Assembly (NCBI RefSeq): GCF_003602005.1
Contig: NZ_QZWD01000001.1
Span: 425,869 to 489,868, forward strand
Source: Salinisphaera sp. Q1T1-3
GTDB taxonomy: Bacteria; Pseudomonadota; Gammaproteobacteria; Nevskiales; Salinisphaeraceae
Direction of reading: 5' to 3'
Length of the DNA: 64,000 bases
The position numbers and the translations under genes were made by a program. Position 1 is the stretch's first letter. The number at the start of each line of letters is the position of its first letter. Positions 38,082 through 46,478 of the stretch are shown here, one piece after another. The notes under the pieces were generated by a model. It worked only from the letters and a program-made list of their open reading frames with translations, was not told where the DNA came from and did no database searches.

Positions 38082-39806
38082 ATGTCGACAACGCAGACCA
38101 CGCGCCATAACGCGCGCCTGTCAGGCCTGGCGCGCCAGCTCGTCGAGGATGGCCTGATCGAGCCGCAGCGCGCCCTCGAGCTGATGCAGGAAGCCGAGCG
38201 CGACAACGAGACATTCGTGGCCCGTGCCGTCACGTCTCGCACGATCAGCGCTCTGGACCTGGCCCGCTCGCTGGCCGATGCCTTCGCCGTGCCACTGCTG
38301 GATCTGCGGGCCGTGGATTTCGAGCAGGCCCCGATCGATCTGGTGCCCGAGGCGATGATCCGCAAGCACCAGGCGATTCCGGTCTACCGGCGCGGCCGAA
38401 CCCTTTATGTGGCGATCGCCGATCCCACGAACCTGGCGGCGCTCGACGAATTCCGATTCAAGACCGGTCTGCAGGTCGAATCGGTGCTGGTCGAACAGGA
38501 CAAGCTCGAACGCGCGATCGAGGCGAACTTCAGCGCCCTCGACAGCGCCATGGCCGGCCTCGACGATATCGCCATCACGGCCGATGAAGCCCGCGACGGT
38601 GACGGCGGGAGCATGGACGTCACCGCCGGTGATGCCGATGATGCGCCCGTGGTTCGGTTCGTCAACAAGGTGTTGCTCGACGCCATCAATCGCGGCGCCT
38701 CGGACATTCACTTCGAGCCCTACGAAAAACATTATCGCGTGCGGCTGCGCCAGGACGGCGTGCTGCGCGAAGTCGCCACACCGCCACCGGCCATCGGCAT
38801 GCGCCTGGCCGCGCGCATCAAGGTGCTGGCGCGGCTTGATCTGGCGGAGCGCCGCATCCCGCAGGACGGACGCATCAAGCTGTCCGCCGGCCGCAATCGG
38901 ACCATCGATTTCCGTGTCTCGACCTGCCCCACGCTGCACGGCGAGAAGATCGTCCTGCGTATTCTCGACCCGGCGACGGCGCGCATGGGCATCGAAGCAC
39001 TCGGCTACGAATCGCTACAGCGCGAAATATTCGAAAACACCATTCACAAGCCCTACGGCATGGTGCTGGTCACCGGCCCCACCGGCAGCGGCAAGACGGT
39101 CTCGCTGTACACCGCGCTCAACATCCTCAACACCGCCGATCGCAATATCTCGACCGCCGAAGACCCGGCAGAGATCAATCTCCCCGGCATCAACCAGGTC
39201 AGCATCCAGCCCCGGGTCGGGCTGACGTTCGCGACCTGTCTGAGAGCGTTCCTGCGCCAGGACCCGGATGTGATCATGGTCGGCGAGATACGCGACCTGG
39301 AGACCGCCGAAATCGCCATCAAGGCCGCACAGACCGGCCACATGGTGCTCTCGACCCTGCACACGAACGATGCGCCGCAAACGCTCACACGGCTGGTGAA
39401 CATGGGGGTGCCGGCTTACAACATCGCGGCCTCGGTCACACTGATCATCGCCCAGCGTCTGGCGCGACGCCTGTGTCGTCATTGCCGTGAGCGGGCCGAC
39501 GTCCCGGCCGAAGCGCTCGTCGAGGAAGGCTTCGCCCCCGACGAGATCGCCGATCTTACGCTTTACGAGGCGCATGCGGCCGGCTGCGACCACTGCACGG
39601 CCGGCTATCGTGGCCGTACCGGCATCTTCCAGGTCATGCCCGTGACCGATGCCATCGGACAGATCATCATGAACGGCGGCAACGCCGGCGATATCGAGGA
39701 CCAGGCCGCGCGCGAAGGCGTCCTGGACCTGCGCGCCGCCGGGCTGAACAAGGTCCGGGCAGGCCTGATCGGCCTGGCCGAGCTCAATCGCGTCACGGTC
39801 GAATAA
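38082..39806 (+). CDS. pilB: Type IV pilus extension ATPase PilB (GspE family)
   Basis: A hexameric ATPase that powers pilus extension. The 574 residues have an N-terminal MshEN/GspE_N domain, then the ATPase core: VTGPTGSGKTVSLYTALN (Walker A), VIMVGEIRDLETAEIA (Walker B), GHMVLSTLHTNDAPQTLTRL (His box) and a four-Cys zinc site (CRHCRERAD ... CDHCTAGYRGRTGIF). ATG 38082 gives the family length; a longer in-frame start exists at 38040. No pilC or pilD follows, unlike the usual pilBCD cluster. Confidence 0.92.
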   Translation: MSTTQTTRHNARLSGLARQLVEDGLIEPQRALELMQEAERDNETFVARAVTSRTISALDLARSLADAFAVPLLDLRAVDFEQAPIDLVPEAMIRKHQAIPVYRRGRTLYVAIADPTNLAALDEFRFKTGLQVESVLVEQDKLERAIEANFSALDSAMAGLDDIAITADEARDGDGGSMDVTAGDADDAPVVRFVNKVLLDAINRGASDIHFEPYEKHYRVRLRQDGVLREVATPPPAIGMRLAARIKVLARLDLAERRIPQDGRIKLSAGRNRTIDFRVSTCPTLHGEKIVLRILDPATARMGIEALGYESLQREIFENTIHKPYGMVLVTGPTGSGKTVSLYTALNILNTADRNISTAEDPAEINLPGINQVSIQPRVGLTFATCLRAFLRQDPDVIMVGEIRDLETAEIAIKAAQTGHMVLSTLHTNDAPQTLTRLVNMGVPAYNIAASVTLIIAQRLARRLCRHCRERADVPAEALVEEGFAPDEIADLTLYEAHAAGCDHCTAGYRGRTGIFQVMPVTDAIGQIIMNGGNAGDIEDQAAREGVLDLRAAGLNKVRAGLIGLAELNRVTVE

Positions 39807-39862
39807 TGCCGGGTGAGACGGCCGCCGCCGGCCGTGCCCTGGCACGCACATCCCGGACATGA

Positions 39863-39896
39863 GAAAGCCCGGGCGGCCAGGGCTGCCCGGGCTTTC
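39863..39896. terminator. Bidirectional terminator between pilB and clpA
   Basis: GAAAGCCCGGGC / GCCCGGGCTTTC is a perfect 12-bp inverted repeat with a 10-nt loop between two convergent genes. The T tracts are short (three), so efficiency is uncertain. Confidence 0.7.
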
Positions 39897-39924
39897 ATCG
39901 CACCTGGAATCGTCTTGTGAACGA

Positions 39925-42189
39925 TCAGGCCTGGGCTTCGGCCTCGCTCGAGGTGACTTCCAGATCGAGCTGACCGTCGACCACGCGCACCACGACCTGA
40001 CCGCCCTGTGACAGATCGCCGAACAGCAGCTGATCGGCAAGCGGCTTCTTGATGTTTTCCTGAATGACACGCCCCATCGGACGCGCGCCCATGTTCTCGT
40101 CGTAGCCCTTGTCGGCCAGCCAGGCCCGTGCCTCCGGCTCGATCACCAGCTCGACATGGCGTGCCTCCAGCTGCGCTTCGAGCTGCAGCACGAACTTGTC
40201 GACCACGCGCTCGATGACTTCACCCTTGAGCGGCTCGAACTGGATGACTGAATCCAGGCGGTTGCGGAATTCCGGCGTGAACCCGCGCCGGATGGCTTCC
40301 ATCCCGTCCGTGCTGTTGTCGCTCGGGTTGAAACCGATGCCGCGACTGGCCATCTGTTCCGCGCCGGCGTTCGTCGTCATGACCAGGATCACGTTGCGGA
40401 AATCCGCCTTGCGTCCGTTGTTGTCCGTCAGCGTGCCGTGATCCATGACCTGCAACAGCAGGTTGAAGATATCCGGGTGTGCCTTCTCGATCTCGTCGAG
40501 CAGAACCACCGAATGCGGCTGCTTGTTCACGGCCTCGGTCAGCAGACCGCCCTGGTCATAGCCGACGTAACCCGGCGGTGCCCCGATCAGGCGCGACACC
40601 GTGTGTCGCTCCATGTACTCGGACATGTCGAAGCGCACGAGTTCGACGCCGAGATGCAACGCCAGCTGACGCGTGACCTCGGTCTTGCCCACGCCGGTCG
40701 GGCCAGCGAACAGGAACGAGCCGATCGGCTTGTCTCGATTGTCCAGTCCGCTGCGCGACATCTTGATCGCGCTCGCCAGCGAATCGACGGCGGCATCCTG
40801 GCCGAAGATGACGAGCTTGAGATCCCGATCCAGCGTTTCGAGCACGGCTCGGTCGTCGCGGGACACGCTCTTGGAAGGAATCCGCGCGATGCGGGCAACC
40901 ATCTCCTCGATATCACGCACCTGGACCGTCTTGCGCTTCTTCGTCGACGGGCGCAGACGCAGGCGGGCGCCTGCCTCATCGATCAGGTCGATCGCCTTGT
41001 CCGGCAGGTGCCGGTCGTTGATGTGGCGTGCCGACAGTTCAGCCGCTGCCTCAAGCGCCGGCTGGGTGAAACGGACCTGGTGATGTTCCTCGAAACGATC
41101 CTTGAGGCCACGCAGGATCTGCACCGTGTCGGCCACGCTCGGCTCCGGCACATCCACCTTCTGGAACCGCCGCGCCAGCGCGCGATCCTTTTCGAAGATG
41201 TTGCGGAATTCCTGATACGTCGTTGCGCCCATGCAGCGCAGCTCGCCGGAGGCCAGCTTGGGCTTGAGCAGATTGGAGGCGTCCATCACGCCGCCGGATG
41301 CCGCGCCCGCGCCGATCACCGTGTGAATCTCGTCGATGAACAGAACCGCGCCGTCCTGCTTGGCGAGCTCGGCGAGCACACCCTTGAGGCGTTTCTCGAA
41401 ATCACCGCGGTACTTCGTTCCGGCGATCAGCGCGCCCAGATCCAGCGCGTAGATGACGCTGTTGGACAGGATATCCGGCACGCGCTCCTCGACAATCATG
41501 CGCGCCAGACCTTCGGCGATCGCGGTCTTGCCGACACCGGCCTCGCCGACCAGCAGCGGATTGTTCTTGCGCCGTCGGCAGAGCGTCTGGATGACGCGCT
41601 CGAGCTCATGCTCACGACCGATCAACGGATCGATATCGCCTTCGGCCGCCTTGCGGTTGAGGTTGGTCGCATACTGCTGCAGCGGCGACGCATTCGCATC
41701 GCCGCCGTCCTCGGACTGCGCGGCACCGGATTCGCTGCCGTCGCCCGATTCCTCTTCCGACTTGCCCACGCCGTGCGACACGAAATTGACGACGTCGAGG
41801 CGCGTGACATCCTGCTCGCCCAGCAGAAAGACGGCCTGCGATTCCTGCTCCGAGAAGATCGCGATCAAGACGTTGACCGCGGTGACTTCCTTCTTGCCCG
41901 ACGACTGGACGTGATAGACCGCACGCTGGAGCACACGCTGGAAACCCAGCGTGGGCTGGACCTCATGGTCCTCGCCGGCCGGAACGACCGGTACGTGCGT
42001 GTCGATGTAATTCTGCAGTTCGCGCTCAAGCCGCGGAATATCGGTATTCACGGCCTCGAGCACTTCCACGACTGCCGGATTGTCCAGCAGCGAGACCAAC
42101 AGATGCTCGACGGTGAGCATCTCGTGGTGCTGGCGACGCGCCACCATGAAAGCAGCGTCGAGTGCGGTCTGAAGTTCTTGGCTGAGCAT
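39925..42189 (-). CDS. clpA: ATP-dependent Clp protease ATP-binding subunit ClpA
   Basis: ClpA unfolds substrates and feeds them to ClpP; it works with ClpS on N-end-rule substrates. The 754 residues have an N-domain (MLSQELQTALDAAFMVARRQ), a first AAA+ module with GEAGVGKTAIAEGLARM, and a second with GPTGVGKTEVTRQLALHLG. A ClpP-binding IGF-like loop is seen in ASRGIGFNPSD. Start is ATG 42189; the longer frame extends into the clpS-clpA gap. The 61-bp spacing from clpS is typical. Confidence 0.96.
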   Translation of the reverse strand: MLSQELQTALDAAFMVARRQHHEMLTVEHLLVSLLDNPAVVEVLEAVNTDIPRLERELQNYIDTHVPVVPAGEDHEVQPTLGFQRVLQRAVYHVQSSGKKEVTAVNVLIAIFSEQESQAVFLLGEQDVTRLDVVNFVSHGVGKSEEESGDGSESGAAQSEDGGDANASPLQQYATNLNRKAAEGDIDPLIGREHELERVIQTLCRRRKNNPLLVGEAGVGKTAIAEGLARMIVEERVPDILSNSVIYALDLGALIAGTKYRGDFEKRLKGVLAELAKQDGAVLFIDEIHTVIGAGAASGGVMDASNLLKPKLASGELRCMGATTYQEFRNIFEKDRALARRFQKVDVPEPSVADTVQILRGLKDRFEEHHQVRFTQPALEAAAELSARHINDRHLPDKAIDLIDEAGARLRLRPSTKKRKTVQVRDIEEMVARIARIPSKSVSRDDRAVLETLDRDLKLVIFGQDAAVDSLASAIKMSRSGLDNRDKPIGSFLFAGPTGVGKTEVTRQLALHLGVELVRFDMSEYMERHTVSRLIGAPPGYVGYDQGGLLTEAVNKQPHSVVLLDEIEKAHPDIFNLLLQVMDHGTLTDNNGRKADFRNVILVMTTNAGAEQMASRGIGFNPSDNSTDGMEAIRRGFTPEFRNRLDSVIQFEPLKGEVIERVVDKFVLQLEAQLEARHVELVIEPEARAWLADKGYDENMGARPMGRVIQENIKKPLADQLLFGDLSQGGQVVVRVVDGQLDLEVTSSEAEAQA

Positions 42190-42250
42190 TATGCGTCCCC
42201 GAACTTGGCGTTCGATTAAAGCCCGATTAGGCGCGGCCGGCGTCAAATTT

Positions 42251-42580
42251 TCAGGCTGGTTCCATAGTACACAACAGCGGATGCTGATGCGCACGCGCAT
42301 GGTCATTCACCATCGCGATCTTCGTTTCTGCGATCTGACCCGTATACGTGCCGGCCACCGCCTTGCCCCGTGTATGAACGGTCAGCATGATCTGGACCGC
42401 TTTTTCACGGTCCTGTGTGAAGTACGTCATCAACACTTCCACGACGAACTCCATGGGTGTGTAGTCGTCGTTGTGCATCACGACGTTGTATAGCGGGGGC
42501 TTCTTGGTTGCCGGCTTGGCCGGGGCCACGGCGGTATCGCCGTCGCCATGTCGGGTATCGGGTTTATCGGTATCCGTCAT
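42251..42580 (-). CDS. clpS: ATP-dependent Clp protease adaptor ClpS
   Basis: ClpS recognises N-degrons and delivers them to ClpA. The 109 residues have a disordered N-terminal extension and the core [20 protein letters not shown], with [20 protein letters not shown]. These include the conserved Asp-Asp and Met residues that bind the N-terminal amino acid. It is upstream of clpA on the same strand. Confidence 0.95.
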   Translation of the reverse strand: MTDTDKPDTRHGDGDTAVAPAKPATKKPPLYNVVMHNDDYTPMEFVVEVLMTYFTQDREKAVQIMLTVHTRGKAVAGTYTGQIAETKIAMVNDHARAHQHPLLCTMEPA

Positions 42581-43026
42581 AACGACCTCTGAATGACCGC
42601 GAATGCGGCTTTATCGGCCACACAAAATACATGCGTGTCCGATCCAGTTTCGGATGCAGTTCCGATGCCAATGGCCATACCGGGGATATGTGGCTGGGCG
42701 CTCGCGAATCAATGCCCGGCGTGCCGACCGGACATCAATGGCATCGGGGAAACATGGACTTGCGGCGATGCGAGCCCTGACCGCGCCAGACCGGTCGCCG
42801 ACAGGCTGTCGGGCATGGACACGCAGGCCGCATGTCTTTGGCGCGTGCCTGCCGGCCGACAGGCACGCGCCGCTATCGCGGCAGGTCTGCGCGATTGCCG
42901 ATCACAGACGACCGGCCGCACCGGCGCCACCCACCGAGCAGACACGCCGAAAGCGCCAGCCGGCAATGCCGACTCGCGCTTTCGTGCGCCATATCGACCG
43001 CGCGAGAGCGCGATCGGTACGTCGTG
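42581..43026. other. Gene-free stretch between clpS and rpmF
   Basis: About 445 bp without a supported gene, although plsX and the fab genes normally follow rpmF. It holds two long hairpins: GCGCGTGCCTG / CAGGCACGCGC near 42840-42870, and an imperfect CGAAAGCGC ... GCGCTTTCG at 42948-42984, which may be the rpmF terminator (no T run). Open frames here are high-GC shadows. Confidence 0.55.
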
Positions 43027-43209
43027 CTATGCGTCGTCGCCGGTCTCGACGACACGGCGACCGCGATAGAAACCGTCGCGGGTCACGTGGTGACGACGGT
43101 GGGTCTCACCGGTGGTCGCATCCACCGACAGCGTCGGGTGCGGCATGCGATCGTGGGTGCGACGCTTGTCGCGCTTCGAACGGGACTTACGGTTCTGTTG
43201 AACGGCCAT
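43027..43209 (-). CDS. rpmF: 50S ribosomal protein L32
   Basis: The 60 residues begin [20 protein letters not shown] and continue with [20 protein letters not shown], typical of L32 without the Cys-zinc motif. It follows yceD by 21 bp, the conserved pairing. Confidence 0.96.
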   Translation of the reverse strand: MAVQQNRKSRSKRDKRRTHDRMPHPTLSVDATTGETHRRHHVTRDGFYRGRRVVETGDDA

Positions 43210-43230
43210 AGCCTTGCCTTTGCGTTGTGT

Positions 43231-43788
43231 TCAGTCTGTTTCATCGCTGCGCGGCTTCCAATCCGCCAACGCAGCAAACGGGTTGCGTCTGTCCGACTCG
43301 GCATCGCTTTCGGCGCTGCCGATGGTCTCGTCTGTCGTGTCCTGCGAATACGCTGCGACACATGCCGCTCTGTCGCAGTGCACCGTGATCGGCAACGCCA
43401 GCAACAGCTCGTCGTCGACCAGCGAGTAGAGATCGAGCGTACCGCCATCGGCAAGCATCGGCTCCCACGCCCGTGGCACCCCGGCCGCTGCCTCGTCGGT
43501 CGCGACCGGCATGCCCACGATCTCGGCATCCAGCGGCACATCGGCCGGCTCCAGGCAGCGCTGGCATGGCAATGCCAGCGTGGTCTGCGCCCGACCACGT
43601 ACGATGACCCGCCGTTGTACGTCTTCGTCGAAAGCCAGCGCAACCGAGACATCCGCCGTCGTGTCCTCGACGACGATATCCGCGGTACGCGGTAACGACG
43701 CCAGCGTCAGGACACCGTCGAACGAACGCTGCTCGAGTGCGGCACGTCGATAATCGATATGCCTTGGAAAACTGCCCTGCGCCGACAT
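43231..43788 (-). CDS. yceD: YceD/DUF177 family protein, 23S rRNA accumulation protein
   Basis: YceD is needed for normal 23S rRNA accumulation in E. coli and is almost always next to rpmF. The 185 residues show the family features: a Cys pair in ALPCQRCLEPADVPL, acidic stretches and the C-terminal NPFAALADWKPR. It is divergent from the maf-like gene. The mechanism is not known. Confidence 0.92.
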   Translation of the reverse strand: MSAQGSFPRHIDYRRAALEQRSFDGVLTLASLPRTADIVVEDTTADVSVALAFDEDVQRRVIVRGRAQTTLALPCQRCLEPADVPLDAEIVGMPVATDEAAAGVPRAWEPMLADGGTLDLYSLVDDELLLALPITVHCDRAACVAAYSQDTTDETIGSAESDAESDRRNPFAALADWKPRSDETD

Positions 43789-43939
43789 GGCGCGCGATGA
43801 TAGGGCGGACAGGCCGGCGAGTCAAAGCCTTTCAATCGCCCGGCCTGCCCGGCCCGCGCCGACTAAGCGGCTCGCATCGACCGCCGTGCCGGCCGTCATG
43901 CTTTATCCTCGGCACAGACCCTACCCGATCAAGCCTGCC

Positions 43940-44530
43940 ATGTCCGTTTCCACGCCACCCGTCATCCTGGCTTCGAGTTCGATCTGGCGAGCGCGGCTTC
44001 TCGAACAGATCAACGTCTCGTTCGAGACCATCTCGCCGGACGTCGACGAAACGCCCGCACCGGACGAATCTCCCGACGCGCTCGCGCTGCGGCTGGCCCG
44101 CGACAAGGCCGCGAAGATCGCGGCCAGCCGGCCGGAGGCGATCGTCATCGGTTCGGACCAGGTCGCCCATGTCGACGGCCGCCTGCTCGGCAAGCCCGGC
44201 ACCGCGGCAAGGGCGCGCGAACAGCTGCGCATGCAGTCCGGACAGCGGGTCGAATTCCACACCGGTCTGTGCGTCTGCGCCCCGGCCTTCGATACACCCC
44301 GTACGCATCTCGAAACCGTGACCACCCGGTTCCGCACGCTCGACGATGCCGAAATCGCGCGTTATGTGGCCGCCGAGGATGTGACGGCCACGGCCGGCAG
44401 CCTCAAATCCGAGGGCCTTGGCATCACGCTGGTCGAAGCCATCGAATCGCGCGATCCCAGCGCACTCGTGGGCCTGCCTCTGATCGCCACGCGGCGGCTG
44501 CTGGTCGACGCCGGGCTCACCCTGCCCTGA
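43940..44530 (+). CDS. yceF: Maf-like nucleoside triphosphate pyrophosphatase (YceF type, 7-methyl-GTP)
   Basis: Maf proteins hydrolyse non-canonical nucleotides; the YceF subgroup prefers 7-methyl-GTP. The 196 residues show VILASSSIWRARLLEQI, SPDVDET, VIGSDQVAHVDGRLLGKPG and LVGLPLIATRRLL. Placement next to yceD-rpmF and rluC, as in E. coli, supports the YceF assignment. ATG 43940 is chosen over the longer frame, which overlaps yceD and reads as shadow. Confidence 0.9.
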   Translation: MSVSTPPVILASSSIWRARLLEQINVSFETISPDVDETPAPDESPDALALRLARDKAAKIAASRPEAIVIGSDQVAHVDGRLLGKPGTAARAREQLRMQSGQRVEFHTGLCVCAPAFDTPRTHLETVTTRFRTLDDAEIARYVAAEDVTATAGSLKSEGLGITLVEAIESRDPSALVGLPLIATRRLLVDAGLTLP

Positions 44531-44539
44531 CGGCCAGCC

Positions 44540-45220
44540 CTAGGAAGTGTCGTCGTCGCCGGGCGATGAGGCCAGGCCGAGCCATGCCGGCAACGCGCCC
44601 ACGCCCGCGATCACGCCCATCGCCCCGGCGCGCTCGAGACGGGCTGCATCATGCACCCCGCTGCCCACCGCCACGCGGTCGACTCCGGCCTGGCGCGCCA
44701 TCACCATGTCGTATTCGGTATCGCCGACCATCAGCGCCCGATGAGGCTCGGTGGCCGTGCGCAGGAGAATGTCGTCGATCAGATTCGGGGCCGGCTTGGG
44801 CGCCGACTCATCGGCACAACGCGTGATGCGAAACCACGCCCGACATTCGGTCTGGGCCATGGCGCGATCCAGACCGCGACGGCTCTTGCCGGTGGCCACC
44901 GCCAGTACATACCCCGCCGCGTCGAGCCGGGCGAGCGTCGCCGGCACCGAGTCGAACAGACGCGCCTGACCGCGCGGCCAGCCATAGCGCGCCCGGTAAC
45001 CGGCCAGCCGTTGACGCACCCTGCCCGAATCCAGCTCCGGCCAAAGCCGGTTCATGATGTCCGTGATGCCAAGGCCAATGAGCTCTCGCAACTGCGCGGG
45101 CGAGCGTTCGGGGAGCCCGGTATCCTGAATCGCCTGCTGCAGGGCGCCGACGAAATCGCCGGCCGAGTCGGCGAGCGTGCCGTCCCAATCGAAGATGATC
45201 AACTCGTAGTCGCCCGTCAC
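44540..45220 (-). CDS. HAD-family hydrolase (phosphoglycolate phosphatase-like)
   Basis: A 226-residue HAD phosphatase with nucleophile motif FDWDGTLADS, Thr in VLAVATGKSRRGLD, Lys in SAPKPAPNLIDD and the acidic motif MVGDTEYDMVMARQAG. The substrate cannot be told; Gph-like or nucleotidase activity is possible. It overlaps the rluC stop by four bases, an arrangement seen in other gammaproteobacteria near rne. Confidence 0.88.
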   Translation of the reverse strand: MTGDYELIIFDWDGTLADSAGDFVGALQQAIQDTGLPERSPAQLRELIGLGITDIMNRLWPELDSGRVRQRLAGYRARYGWPRGQARLFDSVPATLARLDAAGYVLAVATGKSRRGLDRAMAQTECRAWFRITRCADESAPKPAPNLIDDILLRTATEPHRALMVGDTEYDMVMARQAGVDRVAVGSGVHDAARLERAGAMGVIAGVGALPAWLGLASSPGDDDTS

Positions 45221-46173
45221 GCCGCCTCTTCCAGGCCAGCCAGCACGTCCGAGAGATCCGCCGGTAACGGCGCTTCGAAAACACGTCGCTGCCCCTGGAA
45301 ATACAATACGATCTGGGCCGCATGCAGAAACATGCGGGGCAACCCACGCGACCGCCAGCGCCCGTTGGCAGCGTTGCCGGCATATTTATCGTCGGCCGCC
45401 ACGGGATGCCCGCAATGCGCGGCGTGTACGCGAATCTGATGCGTCCGGCCGGAACGAATCGTCACATCCATGAGTGTCGCGCCGCGATAGAAGGTGCGCG
45501 GCGCGAACACCGACAGACTCGCCCGCCCGTTGACGTGGTCGACGCTCACGATCCGCTCACCGGCCCGCTCGACATCGCGCGACAGCGGTGCGTCCACCTC
45601 TCGCACGCCGTGGCGCCACCGGCCTTCGACCAGTGCCAGATAGCGCTTGTCCGCTGCCGCGTCGTTCAACGCCGCACGCAGGCCATCGAGCGCTTGGCGC
45701 GAGCGCGCGACCAGAAGACAGCCACTGGTCTGCCGGTCGAGCCGATGCACGAGTTCGAAATATTCATCGGGCCGCGCCGCGCGCAGAACCTCGATCAGGC
45801 CGAAACGCACGCCACTGCCCGCGTGGACAGCCAGCCCGGGCGGCTTGGCGAACAGGAGGTAGTCCGCGGTTTCCTCGACCACGGCCGACGTGACGCGCTC
45901 GATCAGCTCGTCCGGCGGTCGCTGTGTCTGTTTCTTCGGCGCCTGGCGCACCGGCGGCAGGCGCACTTCATCATCGACGGCAAGCCGCGTGGCCGGTTTC
46001 GCGCGCCCGCGATTCACGCGAACTTCGCCGCTGCGGATGATTTTATAGACACGCGACTTCGGCACGTCCTTGAACACGCGCAAGAGATAATTGTCGAGCC
46101 GCATGCCGTCGTCGTCGGACGCGATCTGGACATAACGGACTTGAGGGCGCTCAGGTGTCAGATTACACTCCAA
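45217..46173 (-). CDS. rluC: 23S rRNA pseudouridine synthase RluC
   Basis: RluC makes pseudouridines 955, 2504 and 2580 in E. coli 23S rRNA. The 318 residues have an N-terminal S4 domain (RLDNYLLRVFKDVPKSRVYK) and the catalytic motif ELVHRLDRQTSGCLLVARSR, plus SGRTHQIRVHAAHCGHPVAA. The annotated start is a TTG without a strong ribosome site, so the true start could be slightly downstream. It is divergent from rne as in E. coli. Confidence 0.93.
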   Translation of the reverse strand: MECNLTPERPQVRYVQIASDDDGMRLDNYLLRVFKDVPKSRVYKIIRSGEVRVNRGRAKPATRLAVDDEVRLPPVRQAPKKQTQRPPDELIERVTSAVVEETADYLLFAKPPGLAVHAGSGVRFGLIEVLRAARPDEYFELVHRLDRQTSGCLLVARSRQALDGLRAALNDAAADKRYLALVEGRWRHGVREVDAPLSRDVERAGERIVSVDHVNGRASLSVFAPRTFYRGATLMDVTIRSGRTHQIRVHAAHCGHPVAADDKYAGNAANGRWRSRGLPRMFLHAAQIVLYFQGQRRVFEAPLPADLSDVLAGLEEAA

Positions 46174-46478
46174 AGGTCGCGCGGATCGCGGCCCTCGCCG
46201 AAGTGGCGGGCCTGCGCGCGCCGACCGACAGTCTTTATGGAAATACCGCTGTTAACGCGACTCAGATTATCACGAGGCGCCTGCAGCGATTTTCTTCGCC
46301 GAGCCAACTCGTCTCGAATTTGAAACCATGCGCTCCTGCCTGAACGCCCTCACCGCGCTGCTCACCGCCATTTCGAACATGGCAAGCCTGCGTGCGGATG
46401 ACACGGTTATGCGCCGCGGACTCGGATCCGTGCGCGCGATCGGGCGCGGCAGTCGAGCGCAATATCGGAACTTCTCCA
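46174..46478. other. Divergent rluC-rne intergenic region / rne leader
   Basis: About 305 bp with no gene. In E. coli the long rne leader folds and mediates autoregulation by RNase E, and the length here is compatible with that. No convincing promoter pair is seen by eye. Confidence 0.5.

Noticed and set aside
46104..46173. rluC start moved to ATG 46104
   Set aside because: It would remove residues aligned with the conserved start of the RluC S4 domain (VRYVQIASDDDGMRLDNY), so the TTG start is kept with reservation.
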